From JBBDWJ01 sp963824095 (lineage in GTDB: Bacteria > Acidobacteriota > Terriglobia > Bryobacterales > UBA6623), in the NCBI GenBank assembly GCA_963824095.1, contig CAWGNS010000014.1:310001-374000 (forward strand): DNA of 64,000 bases, in the 5' to 3' direction. The stretch's first letter is position 1; every line of letters starts with the position of its first letter. Below the pieces are notes generated by a model that had not been told where the DNA came from, made no database searches, and saw nothing but the letters and a program-made list of their open reading frames with translations. Shown here one piece after another: positions 33,582-42,643 of the stretch. The position numbers and the translations under genes were made by a program.

Positions 33582-33895
33582 GGGGTGACATCTTTTGGGC
33601 CGACCTCGACCGCGGCCGCGAGCAGGCCGGCCACCGCCCCGTTCTGATTCTCAGCCACGAACTGTTCAATCGAAAGTCTACGACGGCGATCGTCGCCGCG
33701 ATTACCAGCGCGCCGCAACGGGCAGGGTTTCCGCTGACGGTTGCCCTTCCATGCGAAAAACTCCCAAAAGCCTCCTGGATCAAGGTTTCTCAGATTCGGA
33801 CGGTCTCTACCGACCGGCTGGGCAAGCGAATTACGCATCTCGACGACGAAACGCTCGCTGTTGTCATCGAAGGTCTCCTGGAGCTGATCTCGTAA
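33566..33895 (+). CDS. MazF/PemK-family mRNA interferase toxin
   Basis: 109 aa. LRGDIFWADLDRGREQAGHRPVLILS and the central strand TTAIVAAITS, with SWIKVSQIRTVSTDRLGK, are diagnostic for MazF/PemK RNases, which cleave specific short mRNA sequences. It overlaps the ribbon-helix-helix antitoxin gene by 16 bases, the standard order for mazEF-type modules. Confidence 0.92.
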   Translation: MAAILRGDIFWADLDRGREQAGHRPVLILSHELFNRKSTTAIVAAITSAPQRAGFPLTVALPCEKLPKASWIKVSQIRTVSTDRLGKRITHLDDETLAVVIEGLLELIS

Positions 33896-33938
33896 GCCGG
33901 TCCGGCGGGGTCGTGGTTGTTGGGGCGCGCCGATTCGT

Positions 33939-34640
33939 TCAGCGGCTTGGCTCCATCACCGAAACCTGCGTCACGGCGATCTTGCCGCCGAAACAAGTCT
34001 CCACGTCGGCTCCGGGGATGCGCGGCCGCTGCGCGTAGACGCCGTTGTAGAGCAGCATCTCGCCGTCGCCGTTGAAGCTGAGCGGCAGCGGCGAAGGGTC
34101 CAGCGGGCAGAAGACCACCTCGGGGCGGCCGGCTTCGGGGTTCAGACACGGTAGATTGACGTTCCAATAGACTCCCGGCGAGGTCGGCTGCCGCAGCAGG
34201 TCGTCGAGCAACAGCCGTACCCAGGCGGCGGCGCGCGTCCAGTCCTGGCCGGTGAGGGCCCGATTGCGGTAGTGGGAAAAGGCGATGGCGGGGATTCCCC
34301 GCAGGGCCGCTTCGCGCACCGCGGCGACGGTCCCCGAGTGGTAGACGTCGACGCCGAGATTTCCTCCCGAATTGATCCCCGATAGAACCCAATCGATTTC
34401 GCCGGAAAAGCGGTGTAGGGCGGCCCGCACGCAATCGGCCGGGGTTCCGTCGACCGAGTAGCGGCGCTCGCCGAGCTGGCGCAGGCGAAACGGCCGGTCG
34501 GTGGTGGTGGCGTGCCCGCAGCCCGACTTGGCTTCGGCGGGGGCTACGACGATGGCCTCCGCGACGCCTTCGACGGCTTCGGTGAGCGCTTGCAGGCCGG
34601 GGGCTTCGACTCCGTCGTCGTTGGTGAGTAAGAGCTTCAT
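33939..34640 (-). CDS. surE: 5'-nucleotidase SurE (survival protein)
   Basis: 233 aa. MKLLLTNDDGVEAPGL begins with the metal site (Asp8, Asp9), and SGINSGGNLGVDVYHSGTVAAVREA holds the remaining phosphate- and metal-binding residues. SurE dephosphorylates nucleoside monophosphates and is tied to stationary-phase survival. The ATG at 34640 starts directly with the first strand; earlier in-frame codons are Pro-rich and not family-like. It is convergent with the mazF-type gene. Confidence 0.95.
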   Translation of the reverse strand: MKLLLTNDDGVEAPGLQALTEAVEGVAEAIVVAPAEAKSGCGHATTTDRPFRLRQLGERRYSVDGTPADCVRAALHRFSGEIDWVLSGINSGGNLGVDVYHSGTVAAVREAALRGIPAIAFSHYRNRALTGQDWTRAAAWVRLLLDDLLRQPTSPGVYWNVNLPCLNPEAGRPEVVFCPLDPSPLPLSFNGDGEMLLYNGVYAQRPRIPGADVETCFGGKIAVTQVSVMEPSR

Positions 34641-34802
34641 GGGTGGTTTCCGTTTATTGTGGCAAAGCGGTGGCGGCGGCGTGGGCCGAGGTGATGGCGG
34701 TAGTGGTAGCGGTGGCATTGGGAACGTTGCCGGTCTGGGCGCAGGGACCGGCCCTGCTGTATGGCTCTTCTTGGGGGAGGACCGTGGATGGGCGAGCTGG
34801 TT

Positions 34803-34825
34803 GGAGCAGGCCGGAGGCCTGCTCC
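34803..34825. repeat. Short palindromic repeat, GGCAGGC type
   Basis: Ten-bp arms GGAGCAGGCC/GGCCTGCTCC around GGA, followed by ACTGG. Best-paired member of the family with 6078, 9255 and 9642. Confidence 0.75.
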
Positions 34826-34879
34826 ACTGGTGGGCGTTGCGGCTTTCGGTGCTAGAATGGCCGCGCTTGGTTTCGCGCT

Positions 34880-36082
34880 ATGGATTTCGATTATTCCGAC
34901 AAGGTCACAAATCTTCAGGGCAGATTGCTGGCGTTCCTGGATGAGCAGGTCTATCCCCTTGAGGCCGAGATTCAGGCGCAGATTGCGCAGGGGGACTGCT
35001 GGCAGCCGTTGCCGCTGATCGAGACTCTGAAGGCTCGGGCGCGCGCGGCCGGGCTCTGGAACCTGTTCCTGCCCGACTCCGCTTACGGGCCCGGCCTTTC
35101 GAATCTGGAGTACGCTCCGCTTTGCGAAATCATGGGGCGCTCGCTGTGGGCTCCGGAAGTGTTCAACTGCTCGGCGCCCGACACCGGCAACATGGAAGTT
35201 CTGGTTCGTTATGGGACGGCCGAGCAGCGGGAGCGCTGGCTGGCGCCTTTGCTGGCGGGAGAAATCCGCTCCTGCTTTTGCATGACCGAGCCCGACGTGG
35301 CTTCCTCGGACGCCACCAACATCCGCGCTTCGATCGTTCGCGACGGCGGCGAGTACGTGCTCAACGGGCGCAAGTGGTGGAGTACCGGGGCGGGCGATCC
35401 GCGCTGCAAGATCGCCATTTTCATGGGCAAGACCAACCCCGAGGCGGCGCGCCACCAGCAGCAGTCGATGATTCTGGTGCCGCTCGATACGCCCGGGGTG
35501 ACGATCAAGCGCATGCTGAACGTGTTCGGTTACGACGAGGCGCCGCATGGCCACGCCGAGATTGTGTTCGAGAACGTGCGCGTGCCGGCTTCGAACCTGC
35601 TGCTGGGCGAGGGCCGCGGTTTCGAGATCGCGCAAGGGCGGCTGGGACCGGGGCGGATTCACCATTGCATGCGGTTGATCGGCCTCGCCGAGCGCGCCCT
35701 GGAGGCAATGTGCCGGCGCGCGAAGCAGCGCGTGGCGTTCGGCAAGCCGTTGGCCGAGCAGGGCGCGCTGCGCCACGCCATCGCCGACTCGCGGATCGAA
35801 ATCGAACAGGCGCGGCTGCTGGTGCTCCACGCCGCCGCCCGCATGGACGCGGCGGGGGCCAAGGCGGCGCGCAGTGAGATTGCGCAGATCAAGGTGGTTG
35901 CGCCGAATATGGCGCTGCGGGTGATCGACCGGGCGATCCAGGCGCACGGCGGCGGGGGAGTTTGCGACGATTTTTTCCTGGCGGCGGCCTGGGCCCACGC
36001 CCGCACGCTGCGCCTGGCCGACGGGCCGGATGAGGTCCACCGCGAGGCGATCGCAAAGCTCGAATTGCGGAAATACGAGTAG
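34880..36082 (+). CDS. Acyl-CoA dehydrogenase family protein (ACAD10/11-like)
   Basis: 400 aa. The three-domain ACAD fold is covered: N-terminal helices, middle domain CFCMTEPDVASSDATNI with NGRKWWSTGAGD, and a C-terminal helical domain with HCMRLIGLAERALE, RVAFGKPLAEQG and AIQAHGGGGVCDD. RTLRLADGPDEVHREAIAKLELRK closes the protein. It would oxidise an acyl-CoA to the 2-enoyl form with FAD. The residues around CMTEPDVASSDATNI and the long N-terminus fit the ACAD10/11-like group. The start ATG at 34880 lacks a strong ribosome-binding site. No electron-transfer flavoprotein or thiolase gene is adjacent. Confidence 0.9.
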   Translation: MDFDYSDKVTNLQGRLLAFLDEQVYPLEAEIQAQIAQGDCWQPLPLIETLKARARAAGLWNLFLPDSAYGPGLSNLEYAPLCEIMGRSLWAPEVFNCSAPDTGNMEVLVRYGTAEQRERWLAPLLAGEIRSCFCMTEPDVASSDATNIRASIVRDGGEYVLNGRKWWSTGAGDPRCKIAIFMGKTNPEAARHQQQSMILVPLDTPGVTIKRMLNVFGYDEAPHGHAEIVFENVRVPASNLLLGEGRGFEIAQGRLGPGRIHHCMRLIGLAERALEAMCRRAKQRVAFGKPLAEQGALRHAIADSRIEIEQARLLVLHAAARMDAAGAKAARSEIAQIKVVAPNMALRVIDRAIQAHGGGGVCDDFFLAAAWAHARTLRLADGPDEVHREAIAKLELRKYE

Positions 36083-36156
36083 CGGGAGGCTGGCGGGGGA
36101 ACGGGCCCACTAGTGCCAAGGACCGCCGCCTTTCGCTGGGCTCGCTACACTGGGAT

Positions 36157-37533
36157 TTGCCTCCGATCCAGCCTTCGATTCCCACCGACGATACGATTGT
36201 GGCGATCTCGACTCCGCCCGGGCGCGGCGGCATTGGCGTGGTGCGGTTGTCGGGGGGTGGGGCAGCGGCGATCGCGGCCCAACTGGTTGAGACGGCGGCC
36301 TCGGGCGGCTGGACGCCGCGGCAGGCGACCTACGGCAAACTGCTCGATGAGGAAGGCCGCGCGATCGACCAGGTGCTGGTGACATTCTTCCCTGGGCCGC
36401 ACTCCTATACGGCCGAAGATGTCGTGGAAATCTCGTGCCATGGGTCGCCGGTCGTGCTTGGTTTCGCCGTCGAGCGGGCTCTGGCGGCGGGGGCCCGGCT
36501 GGCGCAGCCCGGCGAGTTTACGCAACGGGCGTTTCTGAACGGCCGGCTGGACCTGGCCCAGGCCGAGGCGGTTCGCGACCTGATCGACGCCACCACGCTC
36601 TACCAGGCGCGGGTGGCGGTGCAGCAGGTAGAGGGCGGGCTTTCGCGGCGGCTGGCGCCGATCAAGAAAGAGCTCTGCGACCTGATCGCGCTGCTCGAAG
36701 CGGGCATCGACTTCGCCGAGGACGACATTTCGATCGCTTCGGACGAGGAAATCCTCACCCGGCTGGGGCGGGTGCTGGGCGGGGTCACTCGGCTGGCCGA
36801 CAGCTTCCAGGTCGGCAAAGTCGTGCGCGGCGGGGTGACGCTGGCGATCCTGGGGCGGCCCAACGTCGGCAAGTCCAGCCTGTTCAACCGGCTGCTCGAG
36901 CAGGACCGCGCCATCGTCACGGCCCAGGCCGGCACCACCCGCGACATGCTCAGCGAATATTTTTCGATTCGCGGGTTGCCGGTAAAGCTGGTCGATACGG
37001 CGGGCATCCGCGCCACCGCCGATGTCGTTGAGGCCAAAGGCGTGGCGAAGAGCTACGAGGCGCTGGCGGATTCCGATGTCATCCTGGCGATCCTCGATCT
37101 TTCGCAGGAACTGGACGAGACCGACCGCGAACTACTGGTGCGCGCCCGGCAGTCGGGCCGCCATACCCTGCTGGTCGGCAACAAATGCGACCTGCCTCGC
37201 AAGGCGCGCATCGACGAGCCGCATGTGAACGTTTCGGCCGAGACCGGCGAGGGTCTCGAAGAGCTGCGGCGACAGATCTACGAACACGCTCTGCCGGCGG
37301 GCGCGGGCGCCCAGGAGAGCGGCTTTGTCACCAGCATCCGGCACGAAAAGCTGCTGCGGGATTCCGAGGCGTTCCTGAAAAAGGCGCAGCAGGCGGTGCG
37401 CGGGCAGACGCCCCACGAGATGCTGCTGCTGGACCTATACGGGGCGCTGGAGCCGGTGGATGCGATCACCGGAACGACTACGGTCGATGACATCCTGAGA
37501 AACATCTTTTCTACGTTTTGTATTGGTAAGTAA
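36157..37533 (+). CDS. mnmE: tRNA-modifying GTPase MnmE (TrmE)
   Basis: 458 aa. The N-terminal folate-binding domain (DTIVAISTPPGRGGIGVVRLSG, SCHGSP, LAQPGEFTQRAFLNGRLDLAQAEAV), the G domain with GRPNVGKSSL, the TTRD switch, DTAG and NKCD, and the C-terminal catalytic CIGK (Cys456) are all intact. With MnmG it installs the 5-carboxymethylaminomethyl group on U34 of tRNAs. The TTG at 36157 is the best start and places the first family residue ten codons in. It is followed by purS after 69 bases. Confidence 0.97.
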   Translation: MPPIQPSIPTDDTIVAISTPPGRGGIGVVRLSGGGAAAIAAQLVETAASGGWTPRQATYGKLLDEEGRAIDQVLVTFFPGPHSYTAEDVVEISCHGSPVVLGFAVERALAAGARLAQPGEFTQRAFLNGRLDLAQAEAVRDLIDATTLYQARVAVQQVEGGLSRRLAPIKKELCDLIALLEAGIDFAEDDISIASDEEILTRLGRVLGGVTRLADSFQVGKVVRGGVTLAILGRPNVGKSSLFNRLLEQDRAIVTAQAGTTRDMLSEYFSIRGLPVKLVDTAGIRATADVVEAKGVAKSYEALADSDVILAILDLSQELDETDRELLVRARQSGRHTLLVGNKCDLPRKARIDEPHVNVSAETGEGLEELRRQIYEHALPAGAGAQESGFVTSIRHEKLLRDSEAFLKKAQQAVRGQTPHEMLLLDLYGALEPVDAITGTTTVDDILRNIFSTFCIGK

Positions 37534-37602
37534 GGCGGCGCGGCGACGCCGCATCAGTCTACTACCTGAGTTACAGATCAGACCCGAGGGATAAAATAGA
37601 TC

Positions 37603-37848
37603 ATGCAGGCACTTGTCCACGTCACGCTCAAAAAGACGGTTCTTGACCCACAGGGCCGCACCATCAGTTCCACGTTGAACGGGCTCGGGCACACCAGCGT
37701 CGTCGACGTGCGCCAGGGCAAATTTTTCGAGATTGAGCTCTCCCAGGACTTGACCACCGAGCAGGCCCGCGAGCAGGTGGAAGCGATCGCGCGCGAGGTG
37801 CTGGCCAACCCGGTGATCGAGGAGTACCAGGTCGAGATTCGAGGTTAG
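37603..37848 (+). CDS. purS: Phosphoribosylformylglycinamidine synthase subunit PurS
   Basis: 81 aa. ALVHVTLKKTVLDPQGRTISSTL, LGHTSVVDVRQGKFFEIEL and VLANPVIEEYQVEI are the PurS strands and helices. PurS bridges PurQ and PurL in the three-subunit FGAM synthase of Gram-positives and many other bacteria. Neither purQ nor purL is in the window, so it is separated from its partners; glmS starts 3 bases after it. Confidence 0.93.
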   Translation: MQALVHVTLKKTVLDPQGRTISSTLNGLGHTSVVDVRQGKFFEIELSQDLTTEQAREQVEAIAREVLANPVIEEYQVEIRG

Positions 37849-37851
37849 AAA

Positions 37852-39711
37852 ATGTGCGGAATTGTCGGCTACATCGGTCCCAATGACGCCGTTCCGATCA
37901 TCATCGACGGGCTGCGGCGGCTGGAATACCGCGGCTACGATTCGGCCGGGCTGGCGGTGGGGTCCGACGGCGACGAGTTGAAGATCCGGCGGGCCGCGGG
38001 CAAGCTGCGCAATCTCGAGGAAGCGGTACGCGCCGATCCGGTGGAAGGCACCTACGGCATCGGGCACACGCGCTGGGCGACGCACGGGCGGCCGACCGAA
38101 GAGAACGCCCATCCCCACCGCAGCTCCGACGGCGAGATCGTGGTGGTCCACAACGGCATCGTCGAGAACTACCTGACGCTGAAGGCCGAGCTCGAAAAAG
38201 AAGGCCACAAGTTCGTCACGCAGACCGACACCGAGATCATCGCGCACCTGATCGAGAAATACTCGACGCCGGGCGGCCTGCTCGAAGATGCGCTGCGCAA
38301 GGCCATTGGACGGATGCAGGGGGTTTTCGCGCTGGCGGCGATCTCGCGCAAGGACCCCGACAAGATCGTGGCGGCGCGCTCGGGGCCGCCGGCGGTGGTC
38401 GGCATCGGCGAGAACGAATATTTCGTCGCTTCCGACGTTCCGGCGATTCTGCACCACACGCGCGATATGTTCTTTCTCACCGACGGCGACGTGGCGGTGT
38501 TGACGCCGCGCGGCGTGCGGGTCACCGATTTCGACGGCCATCCGGTGAACCGGCCGGTGCAGCACATCCTGTGGGATCCAGTAATGGCCGAAAAGGGCGG
38601 CTACAAGCATTTCATGCTCAAGGAGATCTTTGAGCAGCCGCGGGCGGTGCGCGACACGACGTTGGGGCGGGTCTCTCGCGAAACCGGCAACGTGTTTCTG
38701 GACGAGATGGAGATCACGCCGCAGGAGTTTGCCGCTTTCGAGCAGATTCGGATCGTCGCCTGCGGCACCTCCTGGCATGCCGGGCTGGCCGGCAAGTTCA
38801 TGATCGAGAGGCTGGCGCGGATTCCGGTGGAGGTCGATTACGGCAGCGAGTTTCGCTATCGCGACCCGATCATCAAAGACAACATGCTGACGGTGGTGAT
38901 CACCCAGTCGGGGGAAACCGCCGACACGCTGGCGGCGCAGCGCGAGTCCCGCATGAAGGGCTCGAAGAGCATCGCCATCTGCAACGTGATCGGCTCGATG
39001 GTGACGCGCGAGGCCGAGGGGACGATCTACACGCACGCCGGGCCCGAGATCGGGGTGGCGTCGACGAAGGCGTTTACGTCGCAGCTTACAGCGCTGTTCA
39101 TACTGGCGATGCACCTGGGGCAGGTTCACAGCCGGCTGGACGCCGAGACGTCCAAGGCGCTGGTGCAGGAGTTGCTGGCGATTCCGGGCAAGCTCGAAGA
39201 GGTGCTCGGGACCGATGGCTTGTGCGAGGAACTGGCGCGGCGCTTTTATCGCGTGGACGATTTTCTGTTCCTCGGGCGCGGGCCGCACTACCCGATCGCT
39301 CTCGAAGGGGCGCTGAAACTCAAAGAGATCTCCTACATTCACGCCGAGGGCTATCCGGCGGGCGAGATGAAGCACGGGCCCAACGCGCTGATCGACGAGG
39401 ATCTGCCGGTGGTGGTGATCGCGACGCACGATCCCAACGACCCGGCCAGCCGCGTGCGGTACGAGAAGACGCAGGCCAATATTCAGGAAGTCGCCGCGCG
39501 GCAGGGCCAGGTGATCGCGCTGGGGACGCAGGGCGACACGACCTTGCCGGCGCTGGCGAATCACGTGATCGAGATTCCGCCGGCGAGCGAGCTGCTGGCT
39601 CCGATTCTCGAAATCGTTCCGCTGCAGTTGCTGGCTTATCACGTGGCGGTGCTGCGCGGCTGCGATGTGGATCAGCCGCGGAATCTGGCCAAGAGCGTTA
39701 CGGTTGAGTAG
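37852..39711 (+). CDS. glmS: Glutamine-fructose-6-phosphate aminotransferase (isomerizing)
   Basis: 619 aa. Catalytic Cys2 of the Ntn-type glutaminase domain (MCGIVGYIGP), HTRWATHG, and two SIS domains (CGTSWHAG, ITQSGETADT) plus the C-terminal DQPRNLAKSVTVE are present. It makes glucosamine-6-phosphate for peptidoglycan and lipid A. Only 3 bases separate it from purS, so no glmS ribozyme fits in front of it. Last gene of a probable mnmE-purS-glmS operon. Confidence 0.97.
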   Translation: MCGIVGYIGPNDAVPIIIDGLRRLEYRGYDSAGLAVGSDGDELKIRRAAGKLRNLEEAVRADPVEGTYGIGHTRWATHGRPTEENAHPHRSSDGEIVVVHNGIVENYLTLKAELEKEGHKFVTQTDTEIIAHLIEKYSTPGGLLEDALRKAIGRMQGVFALAAISRKDPDKIVAARSGPPAVVGIGENEYFVASDVPAILHHTRDMFFLTDGDVAVLTPRGVRVTDFDGHPVNRPVQHILWDPVMAEKGGYKHFMLKEIFEQPRAVRDTTLGRVSRETGNVFLDEMEITPQEFAAFEQIRIVACGTSWHAGLAGKFMIERLARIPVEVDYGSEFRYRDPIIKDNMLTVVITQSGETADTLAAQRESRMKGSKSIAICNVIGSMVTREAEGTIYTHAGPEIGVASTKAFTSQLTALFILAMHLGQVHSRLDAETSKALVQELLAIPGKLEEVLGTDGLCEELARRFYRVDDFLFLGRGPHYPIALEGALKLKEISYIHAEGYPAGEMKHGPNALIDEDLPVVVIATHDPNDPASRVRYEKTQANIQEVAARQGQVIALGTQGDTTLPALANHVIEIPPASELLAPILEIVPLQLLAYHVAVLRGCDVDQPRNLAKSVTVE

Positions 39712-39735
39712 TCGGTTGGGAGTCGACCGAATCCG

Positions 39736-40149
39736 TTAGCGGGTGCGCGGCGGCAAGCCAAGATCGTCGAAGAATTCGTCGAAAACACCCGACTGAACCA
39801 AGCTGTCGAAAATCGGATAGGGATCGCTACGATGCCCTTCCTTGCGCGGCGTGTCGGAGATGAACAGAACCACAATCCGGCGCATCCTAGACGAGCCAGC
39901 ATAACAGACCCGCAGGCGGCCTTTTTTCACGCGAAAGATGTTTGACAGACTGCCGGCAAGCGCGCGGCCCGGATCGAACGGCGCGTGGGGAATGATCTTG
40001 TCCAGAACCTCATCCAGTATCCGCAGGCGCTTGACGCGTGCGTTTGTCGTGTCGCCGACTGCCAGGCAGCGCTGGGCTTCCTCGTGGATCTTGCGATAAA
40101 CCTTTTCCGCGACGTCGGTCAACTCGACCGTATAGCCGGTTGGTTCCAT
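39736..40149 (-). CDS. Probable RelE/ParE-superfamily toxin, long form
   Basis: 137 aa. ELTDVAEKVYRKIHEEAQ opens a helical-beta domain, then FDPGRALAGSLSNIFRVKKGRLRVCYAG and RIVVLFISDTPRKEG, which resemble the RelE-like core with a lengthened C-terminus. The tail (YPIFDSLVQSGVFDEFFDDLG) is longer than in classical RelE. It follows a Phd-like antitoxin gene by 27 bases. The assignment rests on partial motif match and context. Confidence 0.7.
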   Translation of the reverse strand: MEPTGYTVELTDVAEKVYRKIHEEAQRCLAVGDTTNARVKRLRILDEVLDKIIPHAPFDPGRALAGSLSNIFRVKKGRLRVCYAGSSRMRRIVVLFISDTPRKEGHRSDPYPIFDSLVQSGVFDEFFDDLGLPPRTR

Positions 40150-40176
40150 GGGCGGGGCCGCCTACGTGGCGGCAAT

Positions 40177-40506
40177 CTAACGGGCTTTCTCTTTTTTCAA
40201 CGACTTCCGGATTTCGGAGAGCCCCCGCGTCCGGCCCTCGCGGGCGGACTGGACCCCTGCGAGCAATCCGCTGGTTTCTTGTTCATCCGACAGGACTTCA
40301 ATGGTGGCGGCGAGCGACTGGATTTTTCTCTGCATCGATAGAAACTGCTCATAGGCCAGTAGAACCGCCACGGGAGTATCGTTTTCCTGGATCACGAAGG
40401 TCTTGCGGTTCTCACGCAATACACCCGCGTTCAGCTTCCGCAGGCGGCTGACGCCGACGTGCTCGATGTTCGGATCGATGTAGGGTATGGGATGGTCCGT
40501 GGTCAT
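40177..40506 (-). CDS. Phd/YefM-type antitoxin
   Basis: 109 aa. The N-terminal HVGVSRLRKLNAGVLRENRKTFVIQENDTPVAVLLAYEQFL is the short beta-helix DNA-binding fold of Phd/YefM antitoxins, and a long C-terminal helix with charged residues would neutralise the toxin. The ATG at 40506 has GAGAGGAA 3-4 bases upstream. First gene of a toxin-antitoxin pair, on the strand opposite to glmS. Confidence 0.8.
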   Translation of the reverse strand: MTTDHPIPYIDPNIEHVGVSRLRKLNAGVLRENRKTFVIQENDTPVAVLLAYEQFLSMQRKIQSLAATIEVLSDEQETSGLLAGVQSAREGRTRGLSEIRKSLKKEKAR

Positions 40507-40624
40507 GGTTCCTCTCTCTTGAGCCTGACCATATTGTAGCAAGCTACGTTCTTTTAAATGGCATCATACTGACTGGAAGTAGACCGTATCTTGACAATAC
40601 AAGGAAGCCCCGATGGGCCAGTCC

Positions 40625-42643
40625 TCACCGCACCCGCCTGTATTCGAACCTCACCGAGAGATTCCGGTATACCCGCAGCCACGCCGGCACCGGGATGCGC
40701 AGCTCAAGCCTTGGCGACGCGATGACGAGCCGCGGCAGTCCCCACGAGGACCGCTGCCGGGCCGGCCGGCGCTCGATCGAGACCGGGTGCCGCTCTCTGC
40801 GATGCCACAACTCGTCGAAATTCGTTGCCGTCACCAGGACGTAGTGCAGACGGAGGCGGCAGGCTCGGGCTACCTTGCCGCGCAATGCGTCCGACGGCGG
40901 TTCTTTCACGGCTACCCATAGCGTTTGATTCTGAACGGCATAGGGCAGGGCCCCGGTACCGTAGACCGCCGGCGGCAGATGACCGCTTGCGGCCGGCTGG
41001 ACGGCTTCGGGCTGCAGGCGCGCGAAGGCCAGGCCGGCCTGCAGGGCCAATGCCTGGTAGAGCTGTTCCTCGCGGAGGCGACCGCGCCGGACGAGGTATT
41101 CGCCGAGCCGCTCACCCGGCGGGCGGCCGCGTAGCGCTTCCTCGACCTCCGCCGGCGTCGCGGCCTGCATCGAGACCAGGATTTGTCCCAAGGGGCGGCG
41201 GCCGCCTGCCAGGCTTTCGCGCTCGGGATAGTCGTGCACGGTCTTGACCCAGCGCAGCGGACGCCGCAGGACCCGCGCGGTTGCGAAGGCCCACAGCGCG
41301 CGCAGGGTCGCGCGGACATTGAGGAGATTGCCCCAGGGCGCGCGCACGGGGACCGTCAGGGCGTGCAGCCCGCCGTAGACCGGAAGCGCGCAGAGCCCGC
41401 GCACGAGTTGGCGCCAGGCGACGATCGCCAGATTAGCGGCCAGGGTCGCGGCCAGCAGGCGGTGCGCGCCCCGCCACTGTTCGAAACTCCAGCCGAGCGA
41501 GCCGCGCAGCGTCAGCCAGCGGACGAGACCATAGACGAACAGTAGATTGGCGAGCGCCGAGGCGGGCGAGCCTAGCAGCGCCTTGCGGTCGCGCCACAGC
41601 CAGTAGGCCTGCCGCGGCCCGGCCCGCCAGCCGAAGCGCGCCCACGATTGCAGCGCGTTGCCGGTGAGCCAGCGCGAGCGTTGGCGAACCGCGGCCCGCG
41701 CCTGGAACGGGAAATAGGCCCGCGTCGCCACCAGCTCGTTGGGGCCGCGCCGGGTGGGCCGCCGCTTAGCGCTGGTATCCCGCAAGGGTGTCCAGGCGTG
41801 CAGCAGGGTCTGCGAGCAGCCCAGCCGGCGCAGCTCCAGGCCCATAACATAGTCTTCGGTGAGGCTTTCGGTCTCGAACAGCCGGCCGCCTTTTGCGGTG
41901 GACAACCGCTCGAGCGCGGCTCGGCGATAGGCCGTTCCGACGCCCGCCGAGGGCACGAATCCGCCGAGCCAGGAGCGCACGCAGAGTTCCTTGAGGTGAA
42001 ACTCGGCGAACTCGTCGCAGTAGGTGCCGTGCGTGAGCCAGTGCAGCGGCGTCGGCAGTGGGAAGACCGGCACCTGCACCATGTCGAAATGTTCGCAGCT
42101 TGCGGCGATCTCGACGAGGGCCCGGGGATGGACCATATCCTCGGCGTCGTGCTGCAGAAGGATGTCGTAGCGGCGGCCGGTGGCGGCCTCGTGGGTGCGC
42201 AATCCGTCGTAGATCGCGTTGAGGCAGTCGGCTTTGGTGGTGGGGCCGGGGTTGGGGCAAACGACGTAGCGGATGCGCGGGAAGCGGTCTTGCGCCGCCA
42301 CGACGCGCTCGATGGTGGCCGGATCGTTGGGGTAGACGCCCAGCCAGACTTCGTAGTTGTGATACTCGATGGCCGTCAGATTGTTGTCGAGCATGCTCTC
42401 GATGACAGCAGCTTCCTGCCAACACGGCACGAAGATGGCGATGCATGGCTCTTGCGAAGCGGGCCGAGGCAGAGGCTCGGCGTTCGCCGCCCTCGCGGAC
42501 CCGGCGCGTCGGGGCCAGAGGCAGGTTCGGAGCCACAGAGCAAGGTAGGCAAGGTCGAGGAACAGATCGTCCAGACCGCTCGCGAGAACCCATACGGCCA
42601 AGGGCGCGAGGATCTCGGCTGCCAGCCGGTCCAGCCATTCCAT
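40625..42643 (-). CDS. NfrB-like glycosyltransferase 2 with C-terminal MshEN (c-di-GMP-binding) domain
   Basis: 672 aa. A membrane segment (~11-38) is followed by a family 2 glycosyltransferase: CIAIFVPCWQEA (67-), the acidic site DAED (166-169), TEDY (262-265) and QRSRW (321-325). Further membrane segments lie at ~360-382, 397-415 and 420-435. Residues ~482-545 form an MshEN/GspE-N domain with RRPLGQILVSMQ and the signature RLGEYLVRRGRLREEQLYQALALQ, known to bind c-di-GMP. This architecture is that of NfrB, which with NfrA builds a secreted polysaccharide under c-di-GMP control. No NfrA gene is visible. An inverted repeat lies just upstream at 42655-42676. Confidence 0.9.
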   Translation of the reverse strand: MEWLDRLAAEILAPLAVWVLASGLDDLFLDLAYLALWLRTCLWPRRAGSARAANAEPLPRPASQEPCIAIFVPCWQEAAVIESMLDNNLTAIEYHNYEVWLGVYPNDPATIERVVAAQDRFPRIRYVVCPNPGPTTKADCLNAIYDGLRTHEAATGRRYDILLQHDAEDMVHPRALVEIAASCEHFDMVQVPVFPLPTPLHWLTHGTYCDEFAEFHLKELCVRSWLGGFVPSAGVGTAYRRAALERLSTAKGGRLFETESLTEDYVMGLELRRLGCSQTLLHAWTPLRDTSAKRRPTRRGPNELVATRAYFPFQARAAVRQRSRWLTGNALQSWARFGWRAGPRQAYWLWRDRKALLGSPASALANLLFVYGLVRWLTLRGSLGWSFEQWRGAHRLLAATLAANLAIVAWRQLVRGLCALPVYGGLHALTVPVRAPWGNLLNVRATLRALWAFATARVLRRPLRWVKTVHDYPERESLAGGRRPLGQILVSMQAATPAEVEEALRGRPPGERLGEYLVRRGRLREEQLYQALALQAGLAFARLQPEAVQPAASGHLPPAVYGTGALPYAVQNQTLWVAVKEPPSDALRGKVARACRLRLHYVLVTATNFDELWHRRERHPVSIERRPARQRSSWGLPRLVIASPRLELRIPVPAWLRVYRNLSVRFEYRRVR

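Noticed and set aside
37849..37851. glmS ribozyme in front of glmS
   Set aside because: Only 3 bases separate purS and glmS, so there is no room; purS coding sequence runs straight up to it.
40625..42643. Cellulose synthase identity for the GT2 protein
   Set aside because: The C-terminal domain is MshEN, not PilZ, and no BcsB or BcsC gene is near; the NfrB architecture fits better.
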